Positions 24,450-32,430 of a DNA stretch of 48,488 nucleotides are shown here, one piece after another. Below the pieces are notes generated by a model. The model saw only the letters and a list, made by a program, of their open reading frames with translations, did not search any database and was not told where the DNA came from. Every line of letters starts with the position of its first letter. Positions within the stretch are counted from its first letter, which is position 1. The DNA is from a virus: the IMG/VR virus record IMGVR_UViG_3300021357_000003, positions 1-48,488 of that record. One strand, 5' to 3'. Made by a program: the position numbers and the translations under genes.

Positions 24450-24478
24450 TACTCTACGCATTTTCATTACGTAGAGTA
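24450..24478 (-). terminator. Strong intrinsic terminator overlapping a promoter
   Basis: Minus strand TACTCTACG, 11-base loop, CGTAGAGTA and then TTTTTTT. It should end the nrdD-glutaredoxin transcript. Its first arm overlaps the -10 box of the promoter that drives the 24423 gene. Confidence 0.9.
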
Positions 24479-24504
24479 TACATTATAGACTTTGGAAAAG
24501 TCAA
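24475..24504 (-). promoter_or_regulatory. Minus-strand promoter, GTGTTGACT family
   Basis: Minus strand: GTGTTGACT, 18 bases, TATACT. The -10 lies in the arm of the terminator at 24450-24478. Confidence 0.8.
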
Positions 24505-24511
24505 CACCTAT

Positions 24512-24733
24512 TTAGGCAATTTTTTGAATCATGTCGGGACGGAACCCTGACCACTTGTTTTCTCCTGCGACAATAACAGGTAGGGTTTGGAACCCAAGGT
24601 CTTTAACCTCTTGTAAGTAAATCTCGTTGATATCAACGTGTTTCTCTTGGTAATCAATACCTAATTCGTTGAATTTACGTTTTGTCATAGTACAAGCAGG
24701 ACAGCCCGCTTTTGAATAAATTGTAATTGGCAT
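24512..24733 (-). CDS. nrdH: NrdH-like glutaredoxin (73 aa)
   Basis: A small thioredoxin-fold reductant. The redox motif CPAC is at about residues 11-14 and the cis-Pro loop is FQTLPVIV, followed by the GFRPDMIQ end that resembles NrdH. NrdH usually feeds electrons to class I reductases; class III enzymes commonly use formate. Here it follows nrdD directly, so it may reduce NrdD or NrdG, or other proteins. AAGGAG precedes the ATG. Confidence 0.85.
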   Translation of the reverse strand: MPITIYSKAGCPACTMTKRKFNELGIDYQEKHVDINEIYLQEVKDLGFQTLPVIVAGENKWSGFRPDMIQKIA

Positions 24734-24748
24734 GTGTGTATTTTCTCC

Positions 24749-26950
24749 TTACATATGTTTGACACGAGCGTCAATTTCTTTTTTACGTCCATGAGCATTC
24801 GGACGAGCTTGTGGCTGACCTAGGTATCCGCATTGGCGTTTTACTACGTCACAAGAAGCAGGGTCGTTATTGCCACATTGAGGGCATTCATAGCCATCGG
24901 ACGTAGGGTGGAACTCTCCTTCAAACCCACAGTCATGGCATTTGTCAATAGGGGTATTCGTTCCAAGGTAACCTACTTTATCATAGCTGTAGTCCCAAAC
25001 AGCTTCTAATGCTTTCAAGTTATGCTCTAACTTCGGATATTCCACGTAATGAATAAATCCGCCTGAGCAGTAGACTGGGTAGTCTTTTTCAAAATCAATT
25101 TTCTCAAACGGAGTCGGTGCCTTACGAACGTCATAGTGGAAACTATTTGTATAGTATTCTTTATCGGTAATATCTGGTACTAATCCGAATTTTTCAATAT
25201 CAAGACGACAGAATCGGTCAGTTAAGCTTTCACTTGGTGTTGAGTAGATTGAGAACCAGATTCCTGTTTCCTCTGTCCATTCTTCCTTCTTGTCAAACAT
25301 ACGTTTTAAAACGTCCAGAGTGAACTCCTTAGCCTCTTTATTCACTTCATGGTCTGTTTCCCAGTCAGCTCCATAAAACGCCGTAGCGACCTCGTAGAGC
25401 CCAATATAGCCCATAGAAACAGTAGCACGATTGTTAATGAATAATTGCTTAACTTCATCATTGTCTTTTAAGTTGTGACCAAACGCTCCATACTTAAATA
25501 GAATAGGTGCATTTTTAGGTGTAGCCTCATAACACCGTTCAATACGGTAAACTAATGCGTCATGCAGAATAGCTAGACGGTCTTCTAGAATCTCCCAAAA
25601 GCGTTCTTTGCTTCCTTCGGCTTCTAGAGCAATACGAGGCAAGTTCAATGTTACTACGCCTAAGTTCATACGTCCGGCTGTTACATCATGCCCTTGTGCA
25701 TCTTGCCATCCTTGTAAGAACGAACGACAGCCCATAGCACATTTAAACGAGCCTGTTAACTCAACAATCTTATCATAGTTTAAAATGTCAGGGTACATGC
25801 GCTTAGCTGAGCACTCTAACGCTAGTTGTTTCACATCATAATTAGGGTCAGTAGGTTTCTTGTTCACCCCGTCTTTGATTGTGAACAACAATTTAGGAAA
25901 GATAGCTGTACGATGTTCTGCTCCAATACCTTCAATACGTACTTTGAAGATAGCCTTTTGAATTTCCTTTTCCCATTCGCCTGTCCCAAGACCAAAACCA
26001 ATCGTAGTAAATGGTGTCTGACCATTACTAGTGAACAACGTATTGATTTCATACTCAAGACTCTGCATAGCATCGTAAATATCCTTACGAGTCTTTTTCT
26101 TAGCCTCTTCCTTGATTCTTAGAAACGTCTCTTCTTCTAAGTCCCCATTAGGAGCTACAAGATTAACGTACTCACCAAGATTCTTTCGATAGTTAATTTC
26201 TGCAAACGGAGCTAACACTTCGTCAATACGGTCAAATGAACATCCGCCGTACTGACTAGAAGCTACGTTGGCAATAATTTGAGCCGTCTGTGCAGTAGCT
26301 GTTTGAATTGACTTAGGGCTTTCAATCTCAGCATTCCCGATATTAAACCCGTTGTTTAGCATGTACTCAAAGTCAATTAAACAACAGTTTGTCATTGGTT
26401 TGTAAGGGTGATAGTCTAAGTCATGATAATGAATATCTCCTCGCAAATGTGCATTGGCAACATGAGGGGGTAACATCTTAAGACCTTCCGTCTTATTTAC
26501 AATCCCTGCTGTCAGGTCACGCTCTGTTGAGTAGGTGTCACTATCTTTGTTAGCATTTTCATTTACAACAGTCTTGTCCTTCTCTTGCAGTTTTCTTAGT
26601 CGTACGTTAATGTCAGTATCCTGTTCACGTTCGGCATCACGCAAAGAACGGAACTCTATGTAGTTTCTTGCAACATCTTTCGCAGAAGACTTCATAAGTT
26701 CCCGTTCGACTAAATTTTGAATTGTAGGGATGTCGATTGTTTGAGCCTCATATCGGCTCATTAGAGCTCTTTCAACTCTCTCGGCTATAATTACTCCTAA
26801 ATCTGTTTTAGACCCCGTAGCGTCCCTTTCAGCTCGTTCTACAGCACGTATAATTCGATTACGATTATACTTTACTTTTCTTCCATCTCTTTTAAGGACT
26901 TGTAAGGTATTTTTTACCTTGTTAGGTCTTACATTTTCTAACACTTGCAC
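24749..26950 (-). CDS. nrdD: Class III anaerobic ribonucleoside-triphosphate reductase NrdD (733 aa)
   Basis: Reduces NTPs to dNTPs without oxygen. An ATP-cone lies at residues about 12-100 (VLKRDGRKVKYNRNRIIRAV). The catalytic domain follows, with FKCAMGCRSFL carrying candidate active-site cysteines. A C-terminal zinc site has CHDCGFEG and CPQCGN, and the glycyl radical block is CGYLGQPQARP near the end. The length is normal for the family. The start is GTG after AAAGGCGG. NrdG at 18671 is in a different transcription unit. The enzyme implies growth on an anaerobic or facultative host. Confidence 0.95.
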   Translation of the reverse strand: MQVLENVRPNKVKNTLQVLKRDGRKVKYNRNRIIRAVERAERDATGSKTDLGVIIAERVERALMSRYEAQTIDIPTIQNLVERELMKSSAKDVARNYIEFRSLRDAEREQDTDINVRLRKLQEKDKTVVNENANKDSDTYSTERDLTAGIVNKTEGLKMLPPHVANAHLRGDIHYHDLDYHPYKPMTNCCLIDFEYMLNNGFNIGNAEIESPKSIQTATAQTAQIIANVASSQYGGCSFDRIDEVLAPFAEINYRKNLGEYVNLVAPNGDLEEETFLRIKEEAKKKTRKDIYDAMQSLEYEINTLFTSNGQTPFTTIGFGLGTGEWEKEIQKAIFKVRIEGIGAEHRTAIFPKLLFTIKDGVNKKPTDPNYDVKQLALECSAKRMYPDILNYDKIVELTGSFKCAMGCRSFLQGWQDAQGHDVTAGRMNLGVVTLNLPRIALEAEGSKERFWEILEDRLAILHDALVYRIERCYEATPKNAPILFKYGAFGHNLKDNDEVKQLFINNRATVSMGYIGLYEVATAFYGADWETDHEVNKEAKEFTLDVLKRMFDKKEEWTEETGIWFSIYSTPSESLTDRFCRLDIEKFGLVPDITDKEYYTNSFHYDVRKAPTPFEKIDFEKDYPVYCSGGFIHYVEYPKLEHNLKALEAVWDYSYDKVGYLGTNTPIDKCHDCGFEGEFHPTSDGYECPQCGNNDPASCDVVKRQCGYLGQPQARPNAHGRKKEIDARVKHM

Positions 26951-26987
26951 ATCTTATTCCGCCTTTCTTACAACATCTAGTATATAT

Positions 26988-27016
26988 AGTATAGCATAAC
27001 CACTACATGTGTACAA
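26988..27016 (-). promoter_or_regulatory. Promoter of the nrdD operon
   Basis: Minus strand: TTGTAC, 17 bases, TATACT. The -35 deviates from the usual TTGACT. Confidence 0.7.
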
Positions 27017-27040
27017 GGGGGTATGTAAGACAAAAAATAA

Positions 27041-27064
27041 AGACTACAAACTATGTCGTAGTCT
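27041..27064 (-). terminator. Intrinsic terminator of the 29733-27095 operon
   Basis: Minus strand AGACTAC, 10-base loop, GTAGTCT, then TTATTTTTT. Confidence 0.85.
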
Positions 27065-27094
27065 TTTCTGTAAGTATTACATTTTGGTAAGAAT

Positions 27095-28258
27095 TTAATT
27101 AGAAAGTTCTGTATCAAACATCTCAGAAATAAGCCGATTCACATAGCCCTCAAAATCGAACTCAGTCCCTTGTCTAGAAGCTTCCGCCTGCAATGTTGTA
27201 ACGAATGCTTGCATATAAAGAGTATCTACGCCTAACAACTGGTCTTCTAACACATTGAGATTTTTTAGGTCTAGCGAGTTAACTTGGAAAACCATCTTAA
27301 GAATCTGACCGACATTTACATGGTATCCTCTTGCTAGGAACTTACGCATACGGAACAATGAACAAATAGGGAACCGAGAACCAACATACACTAGGTTCTT
27401 AGTCATCATGCTAACTAAAGCTTCGCTAGGTAACGACAACGCCCGTGTAGAAGGTACATATGTGCACGTACAATGAACGTAGTCAAAGTTCTCAATAATC
27501 TCCTCAGGAGTGCCAATGAAGCGTAGAATGACTTGCACCTTACCCTTCAAGGAGATAGCGTTATCCGTTAAGAATACTGGTCGATAGTCTGGCTTCTCGT
27601 CCTCTTCTTGCGCACTCTTTTCGCTCCCTGTAAGCCCTGCACTTTGAGGTAGCCCTTCATCTGCAAGTGCCTCTTTCTCGTCTCTAGCAACACCTGAGGA
27701 GCGAATAAACAAGCTTACACCGTTAGCGTACTCATTTAGTAAATAGAGTTGGTCTACGGTTACTTCGTCAAGTTCTTTGTCCTTTACTACGATATTGTAA
27801 TTACGATTCATAGCCTCGTCACTCATATCTTCGGCTAAAATGTTCACAAGTTCTTCGTGTGATAGGTGGTCGAGGCATTTATCTTCCTCATCCTCATCAT
27901 ACAATCCAAGGTCTAACACTAGACAAACCAAAGATTCTGTACTCCGATGAGACAGTGCTTTCTTATACTCTTTTTTAGTATCCCAATTACCTTTAACACG
28001 TATACCGATTTCAGAGTGGTGGCGTTTGTCATTATTCCACTTCTTGATATAGTAAACAACTAGCTTCAATGCAACCTCACGGTCAGACAAGTAAATGTCA
28101 ATATCGTTAGGCTCTTCCCCTTGAACGAGGCTAGCAATAGCTCCTCCGGCAATCAATGAATTGGATGCTACCTCTCTCGCCAACTTAGGGTCATCAATTG
28201 AGTTAATCCATGCATTATGCTTTCTTGTCAAATAAGTCTTAATGTTCTTTACGTCCAT
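27095..28258 (-). CDS. Polymerase-beta superfamily nucleotidyltransferase (387 aa)
   Basis: The signature LIAGGAIASL followed by NDIDIYLS (residues about 34-60) is the GG...DxD catalytic pattern of nucleotidyltransferases such as the CCA-adding and poly(A) families. A long linker with acidic runs follows, then a C-terminal helical region (LPSEALVSMMTKNLVY, FPICSLFRMRKFLARGYHVN). Adding nucleotides to RNA ends would fit a phage with many tRNAs whose genes do not encode CCA, but the substrate is not known. AAGGGAGG precedes the ATG. Confidence 0.7.
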   Translation of the reverse strand: MDVKNIKTYLTRKHNAWINSIDDPKLAREVASNSLIAGGAIASLVQGEEPNDIDIYLSDREVALKLVVYYIKKWNNDKRHHSEIGIRVKGNWDTKKEYKKALSHRSTESLVCLVLDLGLYDEDEEDKCLDHLSHEELVNILAEDMSDEAMNRNYNIVVKDKELDEVTVDQLYLLNEYANGVSLFIRSSGVARDEKEALADEGLPQSAGLTGSEKSAQEEDEKPDYRPVFLTDNAISLKGKVQVILRFIGTPEEIIENFDYVHCTCTYVPSTRALSLPSEALVSMMTKNLVYVGSRFPICSLFRMRKFLARGYHVNVGQILKMVFQVNSLDLKNLNVLEDQLLGVDTLYMQAFVTTLQAEASRQGTEFDFEGYVNRLISEMFDTELSN

Positions 28259-28274
28259 GTAGGCTGTTCCTCCC

Positions 28275-28544
28275 TTAATTTAAAAAGTCAAAGTCGTCTT
28301 TACGTTCTTCAACTGCTTTCCTTGTTTTGTCAAGTAGTAATATATTATAATGCTTACCTATCTCTGCCTGTAACTGGTTAAAAACCTCACGGTACTGTGC
28401 AGGAGAGTTGGTAGTATCTATTAAAAACTTGGCGTTGAGGACAGCCAAGAGTTCAAAGACTGTCCCCTGTTTACCATCGTACTGAATGGAAATCTCCCCA
28501 TCTTTCCGTTGTACGATGCCTATTTTTGGGTTTTTATCTTCCAC
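28275..28544 (-). CDS. Hypothetical protein (about 89 aa)
   Basis: No family recognised. Soluble, with a beta start (KIGIVQRKDGEISIQYDG) and helical end. No ATG start: GTG at 28544 lies 8 bases after AAGGGGTGA and is preferred over TTG at 28547. It is between the ParB-like gene and the nucleotidyltransferase in one operon. Confidence 0.6.
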   Translation of the reverse strand: MEDKNPKIGIVQRKDGEISIQYDGKQGTVFELLAVLNAKFLIDTTNSPAQYREVFNQLQAEIGKHYNILLLDKTRKAVEERKDDFDFLN

Positions 28545-28558
28545 CAAGTTGTCACCCC

Positions 28559-29395
28559 TTATTTAAGTTTTGCTGTAGGTGTTCCGTCAACGAGTTTTTC
28601 GTTGTAATCATTGTTCAAATGACCAATACCTACTTCATCCATTGAAAGAGAAATCCAGTTTTTAGACTGTACTTTCAATCCTGAGTTATTTGCTTCAATG
28701 AACGCTTGCAGGATACGAGGTAGGTTCGTTACCCCTTTTAACTGCTCCGCAAGGTCACGAGCGATAACTTTCTTAATGAATCGTGTGTTATTGAATGGAG
28801 CCAAGACATATAACTTGAAATAAGCATCCTGTACATAACTATTAGAAGCCATCTTCGTTTTGTCAATAAACGACTGGTAGGCTTTTGCATATTTCGTAAA
28901 CTCAGCATAATTTCTGAATTTGAAGTTACCTTGCTTAATGATTTCATTCCCACGAGAATGTAGTTTAGAATCTCCTACCGCCTGCTGTGCTGTCTTACTA
29001 ATACGCAGGGCAGGGTACTTCTTAAGTAAGTTGGTTAATCGGACGTATTCTTTATTACCTGTTGCAGTATAACTGTGAATATAGTCCGTAATGACCCACG
29101 GTTTATGCGTGTTATTAATCTCAATGATGCTGTTAGTGCTGTCCTCATTGAAGATGTACGGAACAGAGAGCCCTAGCTCACGAGCAATAGTAATACGGTG
29201 CTGTCCGTCAGTCACTTCCATATTTTTGTTTACTTTGATAGGTTCAAGGATTTTACCTTTTTCTTCAATATCTTTACGTAATTTTCTGTTTTCTGATACT
29301 AGTCGATTGCCTTTGATAAATTTAAACTTGGACAAGTCAGATGTTTCATACACCTGACCTACAACTTTGTCCTTCACTCTCTTCTCTCTAGCCAT
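28559..29395 (-). CDS. ParB/sulfiredoxin-fold N-terminal domain protein (278 aa)
   Basis: Residues about 25-95 fit the ParB N-terminal domain: ENRKLRKDIEEKGKILEPIKV followed by VTDGQHRITIARELG, where the GQHR resembles the GxRR/GEHR nucleotide-binding box. ParB-fold phage proteins bind CTP or ATP and may act as DNA clamps or nucleases. The C-terminal part is helical and basic. GGAGAG precedes the ATG. Confidence 0.75.
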   Translation of the reverse strand: MAREKRVKDKVVGQVYETSDLSKFKFIKGNRLVSENRKLRKDIEEKGKILEPIKVNKNMEVTDGQHRITIARELGLSVPYIFNEDSTNSIIEINNTHKPWVITDYIHSYTATGNKEYVRLTNLLKKYPALRISKTAQQAVGDSKLHSRGNEIIKQGNFKFRNYAEFTKYAKAYQSFIDKTKMASNSYVQDAYFKLYVLAPFNNTRFIKKVIARDLAEQLKGVTNLPRILQAFIEANNSGLKVQSKNWISLSMDEVGIGHLNNDYNEKLVDGTPTAKLK

Positions 29396-29400
29396 GACGA

Positions 29401-29733
29401 TTACTCTCCTTTTTTATCTCTCTTAACTTTTTGTGCCCGTAGACCGCCTTTTCTGTCTGCGAATGTAACAACTTGGTTAAACACGTTAGGGTACTGCTCT
29501 TTCAATACTTTTTTGTCCACCTTTTCAGTAACAGAGTCCGCAGTAACGCTGTAAGTGTATTCTTCGGTAGGGTACTTTTCCATACCTAAGTCTTTCATGT
29601 CAGCTAAAATACTTGCTTTCACTTCTTCCATCTGAGCTTTGATAGTTTCTTCTAATGCTTTCACACGTACAAACTCTGCTGTGTTACGTTCCAATGATAC
29701 CTTTACCTGAGATGCTGTTCTTTCTTCATTCAT
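29401..29733 (-). CDS. Hypothetical coiled-coil protein (110 aa)
   Basis: N-terminal helix with heptad-like pattern (ERNTAEFVRVKALEETIKAQ), then a strand-rich part with a basic tail (DRKGGLRAQKVKRDKKGE). The layout recalls gp157/Siphovirus-type small DNA-metabolism proteins, but the match is too weak to name. AAAGGAGG precedes the ATG. First gene after the promoter at 29763. Confidence 0.6.
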   Translation of the reverse strand: MNEERTASQVKVSLERNTAEFVRVKALEETIKAQMEEVKASILADMKDLGMEKYPTEEYTYSVTADSVTEKVDKKVLKEQYPNVFNQVVTFADRKGGLRAQKVKRDKKGE

Positions 29734-29762
29734 AATTAATTCCTCCTTTATCTGTTGACTTT

Positions 29763-29791
29763 ATTATATAGCACCTTGTAATGAAAGTCAA
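29763..29791 (-). promoter_or_regulatory. Minus-strand promoter, GTGTTGACT family
   Basis: Minus strand: GTGTTGACT, 17 bases, TATAAT. Confidence 0.88.
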
Positions 29792-29809
29792 CACTTATCT
29801 TATAAAAAA

Positions 29810-29830
29810 ATTGCCAAAATTTCTGGCAAT
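29810..29830 (-). terminator. Intrinsic terminator of the regulator gene
   Basis: Minus strand ATTGCCA, short loop, TTGGCAAT, then TTTTTTT. Confidence 0.9.
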
Positions 29831-29836
29831 CTATGT

Positions 29837-30049
29837 TTATTTATCGTCTTTAAGCAATTCATCGCTTGTCATGTTGAAAATGTTAGCAAGTTTCATCTTG
29901 TTACGTTCTCTCGGGACTTTGATGCCACGTTCCCAATAAGAAACTGTACTCCAATGTACACCAAGTTCTTTGGCTAAATCACGTAAGGACTTGCCTCGTT
30001 CTTCTCGGACTCGTTTAAGAACTAGCTTGCGTTCTACTTGTTCACTCAT
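29837..30049 (-). CDS. Cro/CI-type transcriptional regulator (70 aa)
   Basis: Nearly the whole protein is an XRE helix-turn-helix: KRVREERGKSLRDLAKELGV, then HWSTVSYWERG (recognition helix) and ANIFNMTSDELL. Single-domain regulators of this size usually bind an operator as a dimer. It has its own promoter (30093) and terminator. Candidate targets are the inverted repeats around several promoters in this window. GGGGAGGGG precedes the ATG. Confidence 0.88.
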   Translation of the reverse strand: MSEQVERKLVLKRVREERGKSLRDLAKELGVHWSTVSYWERGIKVPRERNKMKLANIFNMTSDELLKDDK

Positions 30050-30092
30050 CGTTTACCCCTCCCCCAGTTATTTCTATGTATTCTATAACTAT

Positions 30093-30121
30093 AGTATACA
30101 CTATTATGTATGTTATGTCAA
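30093..30121 (-). promoter_or_regulatory. Promoter of the regulator gene
   Basis: Minus strand: TTGACA, 17 bases, TATACT. Confidence 0.85.
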
Positions 30122-30131
30122 CAACGACAGG

Positions 30132-30160
30132 AGCCCTAACACCATTAAGATGCTAGGGCT
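30132..30160 (-). terminator. Hairpin after the Ro-like gene
   Basis: AGCCCTA (30132-30138) pairs with TAGGGCT (30154-30160). No U-tract follows on the minus strand, so it may be a weak terminator or a 3'-end-protecting stem. Confidence 0.6.
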
Positions 30161-30166
30161 TGTACA

Positions 30167-31693
30167 TTATGCTAATGCTTCACGTACAAAGTCGTATTCT
30201 GGTTTACCTAAGACTTTCATCATCATTTGTTCTGGTGATGTAATTTCTCCACCTAATACTTGTGTAAGGATGTTTGTTGAGAATCCAGATACTAGTGCAG
30301 TACCGTGCTCATCAAACCGTACAGGCACGTTGTCTTGGACGGAATTTACATTCCAGTAAACAACTGATGGTGGTTCGTAACCCGCCTCGTTAAACTTGCG
30401 TTTAGCTTCGTTATGGTTAACATCTTTAGATACGCCTCGGTTAAACTCCATATCCGAGATGATGATTACTTTAGAAGGTAGCTCATCTTGTGGTGTGTTA
30501 TTTCGTTTAGCCGTAGTTAGAATTAAATCAAATACTTTTTGAATATTTGTATCTGATACGATGCTATGTTGGTAGTACTCTTGCATTTTGTCTTGTAGAG
30601 TTCCTGACATTGGTAGTTGAATCAATTTAGGTGATGTTGAGAACGTAATAAAGTGACCTTTAAAGGCTCCTTCTAAACGTTCCGCAGTATAGATAGCTAA
30701 TCCTTCCGCCACATCCCAAGGTTGAACTGTAGAGGTTCCACACCATGTCATTGAGGCAGATGTATCGGCTACCACAATAGCATTGTCCTTAACCCCCTTA
30801 AGCACGTCATCCATGGATTTCCATGTTGCTTCTAATGAACGGTCTAACGAACCGTATGCACTACGTCCATAAGCACGGATAACTTCATGTGGCATCATAT
30901 GCTTCGCATTTAATGTAGCCTCACCAGACTCTACTTTGTTAAGTAATTCTTCGTACTCATCTGGCATATGGTTTGCTAATGCTTTACGGTACTTAAACAA
31001 TGCCTTAGAAGGTACTTGGTTCAAGTCAATCTTATCATACTCTTTACTTGCCAAGCGCACTTCAATGATGTTTAAATAGTCACGCAACATCGCAATCATT
31101 TTACGGTAGTTAGCTAACCCTGCCTTACCTTCAAAACCTAAACGATTCGCAATCTTAACAGATAAACGGCGTTTACGTCCTGTTGGTGAACTGTTGTTTG
31201 GAATCCATTTAGCTAACAAGGAAACTGGTTTCTTTTCCTTCATGTTAGATAAATCACTCTCTAATTGCTTAGCAATGATTTCTACCCCATGGATTTCAAC
31301 AAAGTGAATGCTACGCATGTTACCATACTCAATCACATCCATTAAGTCTGACCAACGTCCTACATAAGCCATATAGTCCATTAACACATTAATCATACGT
31401 TTGTTCTTGTCTCGACCATCGATTAGTAATTTGAAAGCTTCTAGGTATGCTGAGCGCTCCCCAACTCCACCTAAACGGATGTTACGTAGATGAATCAAGT
31501 TACGTAATGCTACTTCTGGATTTTCGTCAAACGCTTTCGCAAACATATTACGAACGTCTCCTAAACGGTTACGCATAGCTCCTGCTTGAGCGAAGAAATC
31601 CAAGTTAGCGTTTAATGTACTAGTGTAAGTCTTTGCACCATTCTGTGTGCGTCCAACTGTTGTTTCTGATTTCATATCTTCTAAAAATGACAT
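30167..31693 (-). CDS. Ro60-like TROVE/vWA RNA-binding protein (508 aa)
   Basis: Residues about 20-290 look like a TROVE/DUF2828-type helical-repeat ring: NGAKTYTSTLNANLDFFAQA, then the NLIHLRNIRLGGVGERSAYL block, and a basic stretch with GRKRRLS. Residues about 300-480 are a von Willebrand A domain with the metal site DTSASM and a later SDMEF. Ro60 (bacterial Rsr) rings bind misfolded RNAs and Y RNAs and can deliver RNA to exoribonucleases. The array of Y-RNA-like elements directly upstream supports this reading. Own promoter at 31738. DUF2828-family membership without Y RNA binding is the main alternative. Confidence 0.8.
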   Translation of the reverse strand: MSFLEDMKSETTVGRTQNGAKTYTSTLNANLDFFAQAGAMRNRLGDVRNMFAKAFDENPEVALRNLIHLRNIRLGGVGERSAYLEAFKLLIDGRDKNKRMINVLMDYMAYVGRWSDLMDVIEYGNMRSIHFVEIHGVEIIAKQLESDLSNMKEKKPVSLLAKWIPNNSSPTGRKRRLSVKIANRLGFEGKAGLANYRKMIAMLRDYLNIIEVRLASKEYDKIDLNQVPSKALFKYRKALANHMPDEYEELLNKVESGEATLNAKHMMPHEVIRAYGRSAYGSLDRSLEATWKSMDDVLKGVKDNAIVVADTSASMTWCGTSTVQPWDVAEGLAIYTAERLEGAFKGHFITFSTSPKLIQLPMSGTLQDKMQEYYQHSIVSDTNIQKVFDLILTTAKRNNTPQDELPSKVIIISDMEFNRGVSKDVNHNEAKRKFNEAGYEPPSVVYWNVNSVQDNVPVRFDEHGTALVSGFSTNILTQVLGGEITSPEQMMMKVLGKPEYDFVREALA

Positions 31694-31737
31694 ATTACAT
31701 CTCTCCTTTTTTTACTGTGTCTGTTCCTTACTCTTAC

Positions 31738-31766
31738 ATCATAACAAGTGTTGTAAGATAAGTCAA
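31738..31766 (-). promoter_or_regulatory. Promoter of the Ro-like gene
   Basis: Minus strand: GTGTTGACT, 17 bases, TATGAT. An inverted repeat CTTACA...TGTAAG (31733-31757) spans the -10 box and spacer. Confidence 0.85.
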
Positions 31767-31791
31767 CACTTTTTTGTAAAAAAAATTAAAA

Positions 31792-31813
31792 AAGAGAAGC
31801 GTTAGCTCCTCTT
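31792..31813 (-). terminator. Intrinsic terminator of the Y-like RNA array
   Basis: Minus strand AAGAGGAGC, TAAC loop, GCTTCTCTT (one G-T pair), then TTTTTTAATTTTTTT. Confidence 0.92.
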
Positions 31814-31880
31814 AGTGACTTTAGGGCACCTCTTTCAAAGTACCCACGCCTGTCGTGGCTCTAAAATTGTCATAATAAAC

Positions 31881-32007
31881 AAGAATCATTTTATACGTTG
31901 CTCTATCCAGTTGAGCTACCTCCCCGTAATAAGATAAATGGAGAGGACAGGATTCGAACCTGTAACCCACGGCTCCTTAAGCGATAAAAAATAGCTGTTA
32001 GATTCTT
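31881..32007 (-). ncRNA. Y-like RNA unit 5, circularly permuted tRNA fold
   Basis: Closing stem AAGAATC/GATTCTT (7 bp). Inside, in 5' to 3' order on the minus strand: a T-arm ACAGG-TTCGAAT-CCTGT (31947-31963), acceptor strand CCTCTCC, a 14-nt loop, acceptor strand GGGGAGG, then TA and a D-arm GCTC-AACTGGATA-GAGC (31900-31916). All seven acceptor pairs form. The order is that of a tRNA opened at the anticodon and closed at the acceptor end, so it cannot be a normal tRNA. Confidence 0.8.
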
Positions 32008-32069
32008 TACGTTCCGGCAACCGCTTGGGGTGGAACTATAGCTGAGCTAAAACCGTTTTATTATGTAAC

Positions 32070-32160
32070 AAGAAGCGGTTATGCCACCAATCGGCATCCT
32101 CATAATTTGGGTTGAGAATATAGGAGTTGAACCTAAGTAAGGGATTGCTGTATGCTTCTT
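32070..32160 (-). ncRNA. Y-like RNA unit 4, circularly permuted tRNA fold
   Basis: Closing stem AAGAAGC/GCTTCTT. T-arm TAGG-TTCAACT-CCTA (32121-32135), acceptor strands ATTCTCA and TGAGGAT (7 pairs including one G-T) joined by a 10-nt loop, then a D-arm GCC-GATTGGT-GGC. The D-loop keeps GG and the T-loop keeps TTCAA, as needed for a tRNA-like elbow. Confidence 0.78.
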
Positions 32161-32233
32161 TACGTCTCGGCACCTCGATGAGATGAGACTCGGATACCCG
32201 AACCGTTTTTCATAATATCAAATAATATGTAAC

Positions 32234-32304
32234 AAGAACCACTTTTTCAACGTTTTCAAAATTAACTGTTTTGATGTTTGTAAGTTAATTGCTGTTCGGT
32301 TCTT
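32234..32304 (-). ncRNA. Y-like RNA unit 3, hairpin type
   Basis: Closing stem AAGAACC/GGTTCTT. It has no T-arm or acceptor stem; instead AATTAACT pairs with AGTTAATT in the middle. The conserved ACAGCAAT follows the closing stem as in the neighbours. It appears to be a shortened unit without the tRNA-like module. Confidence 0.7.
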
Positions 32305-32367
32305 TACGCTCTGGCACCTCAATGAGATAGAGCTATGACAATTGTCAAAACCGTTTTATTATGTAAC

Positions 32368-32430
32368 AAGAACGTATTACTGTTTTCAATATTTTGGAAG
32401 TTTGAGTAGTATAATTGCTGTTACGTTCTT
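32368..32430 (-). ncRNA. Y-like RNA unit 2, short type
   Basis: Closing stem AAGAACGTA/TACGTTCTT (9 bp, perfect). The interior is AT-rich with no T-arm or D-arm. The closing stem and flanking cores match the other units. Confidence 0.7.
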
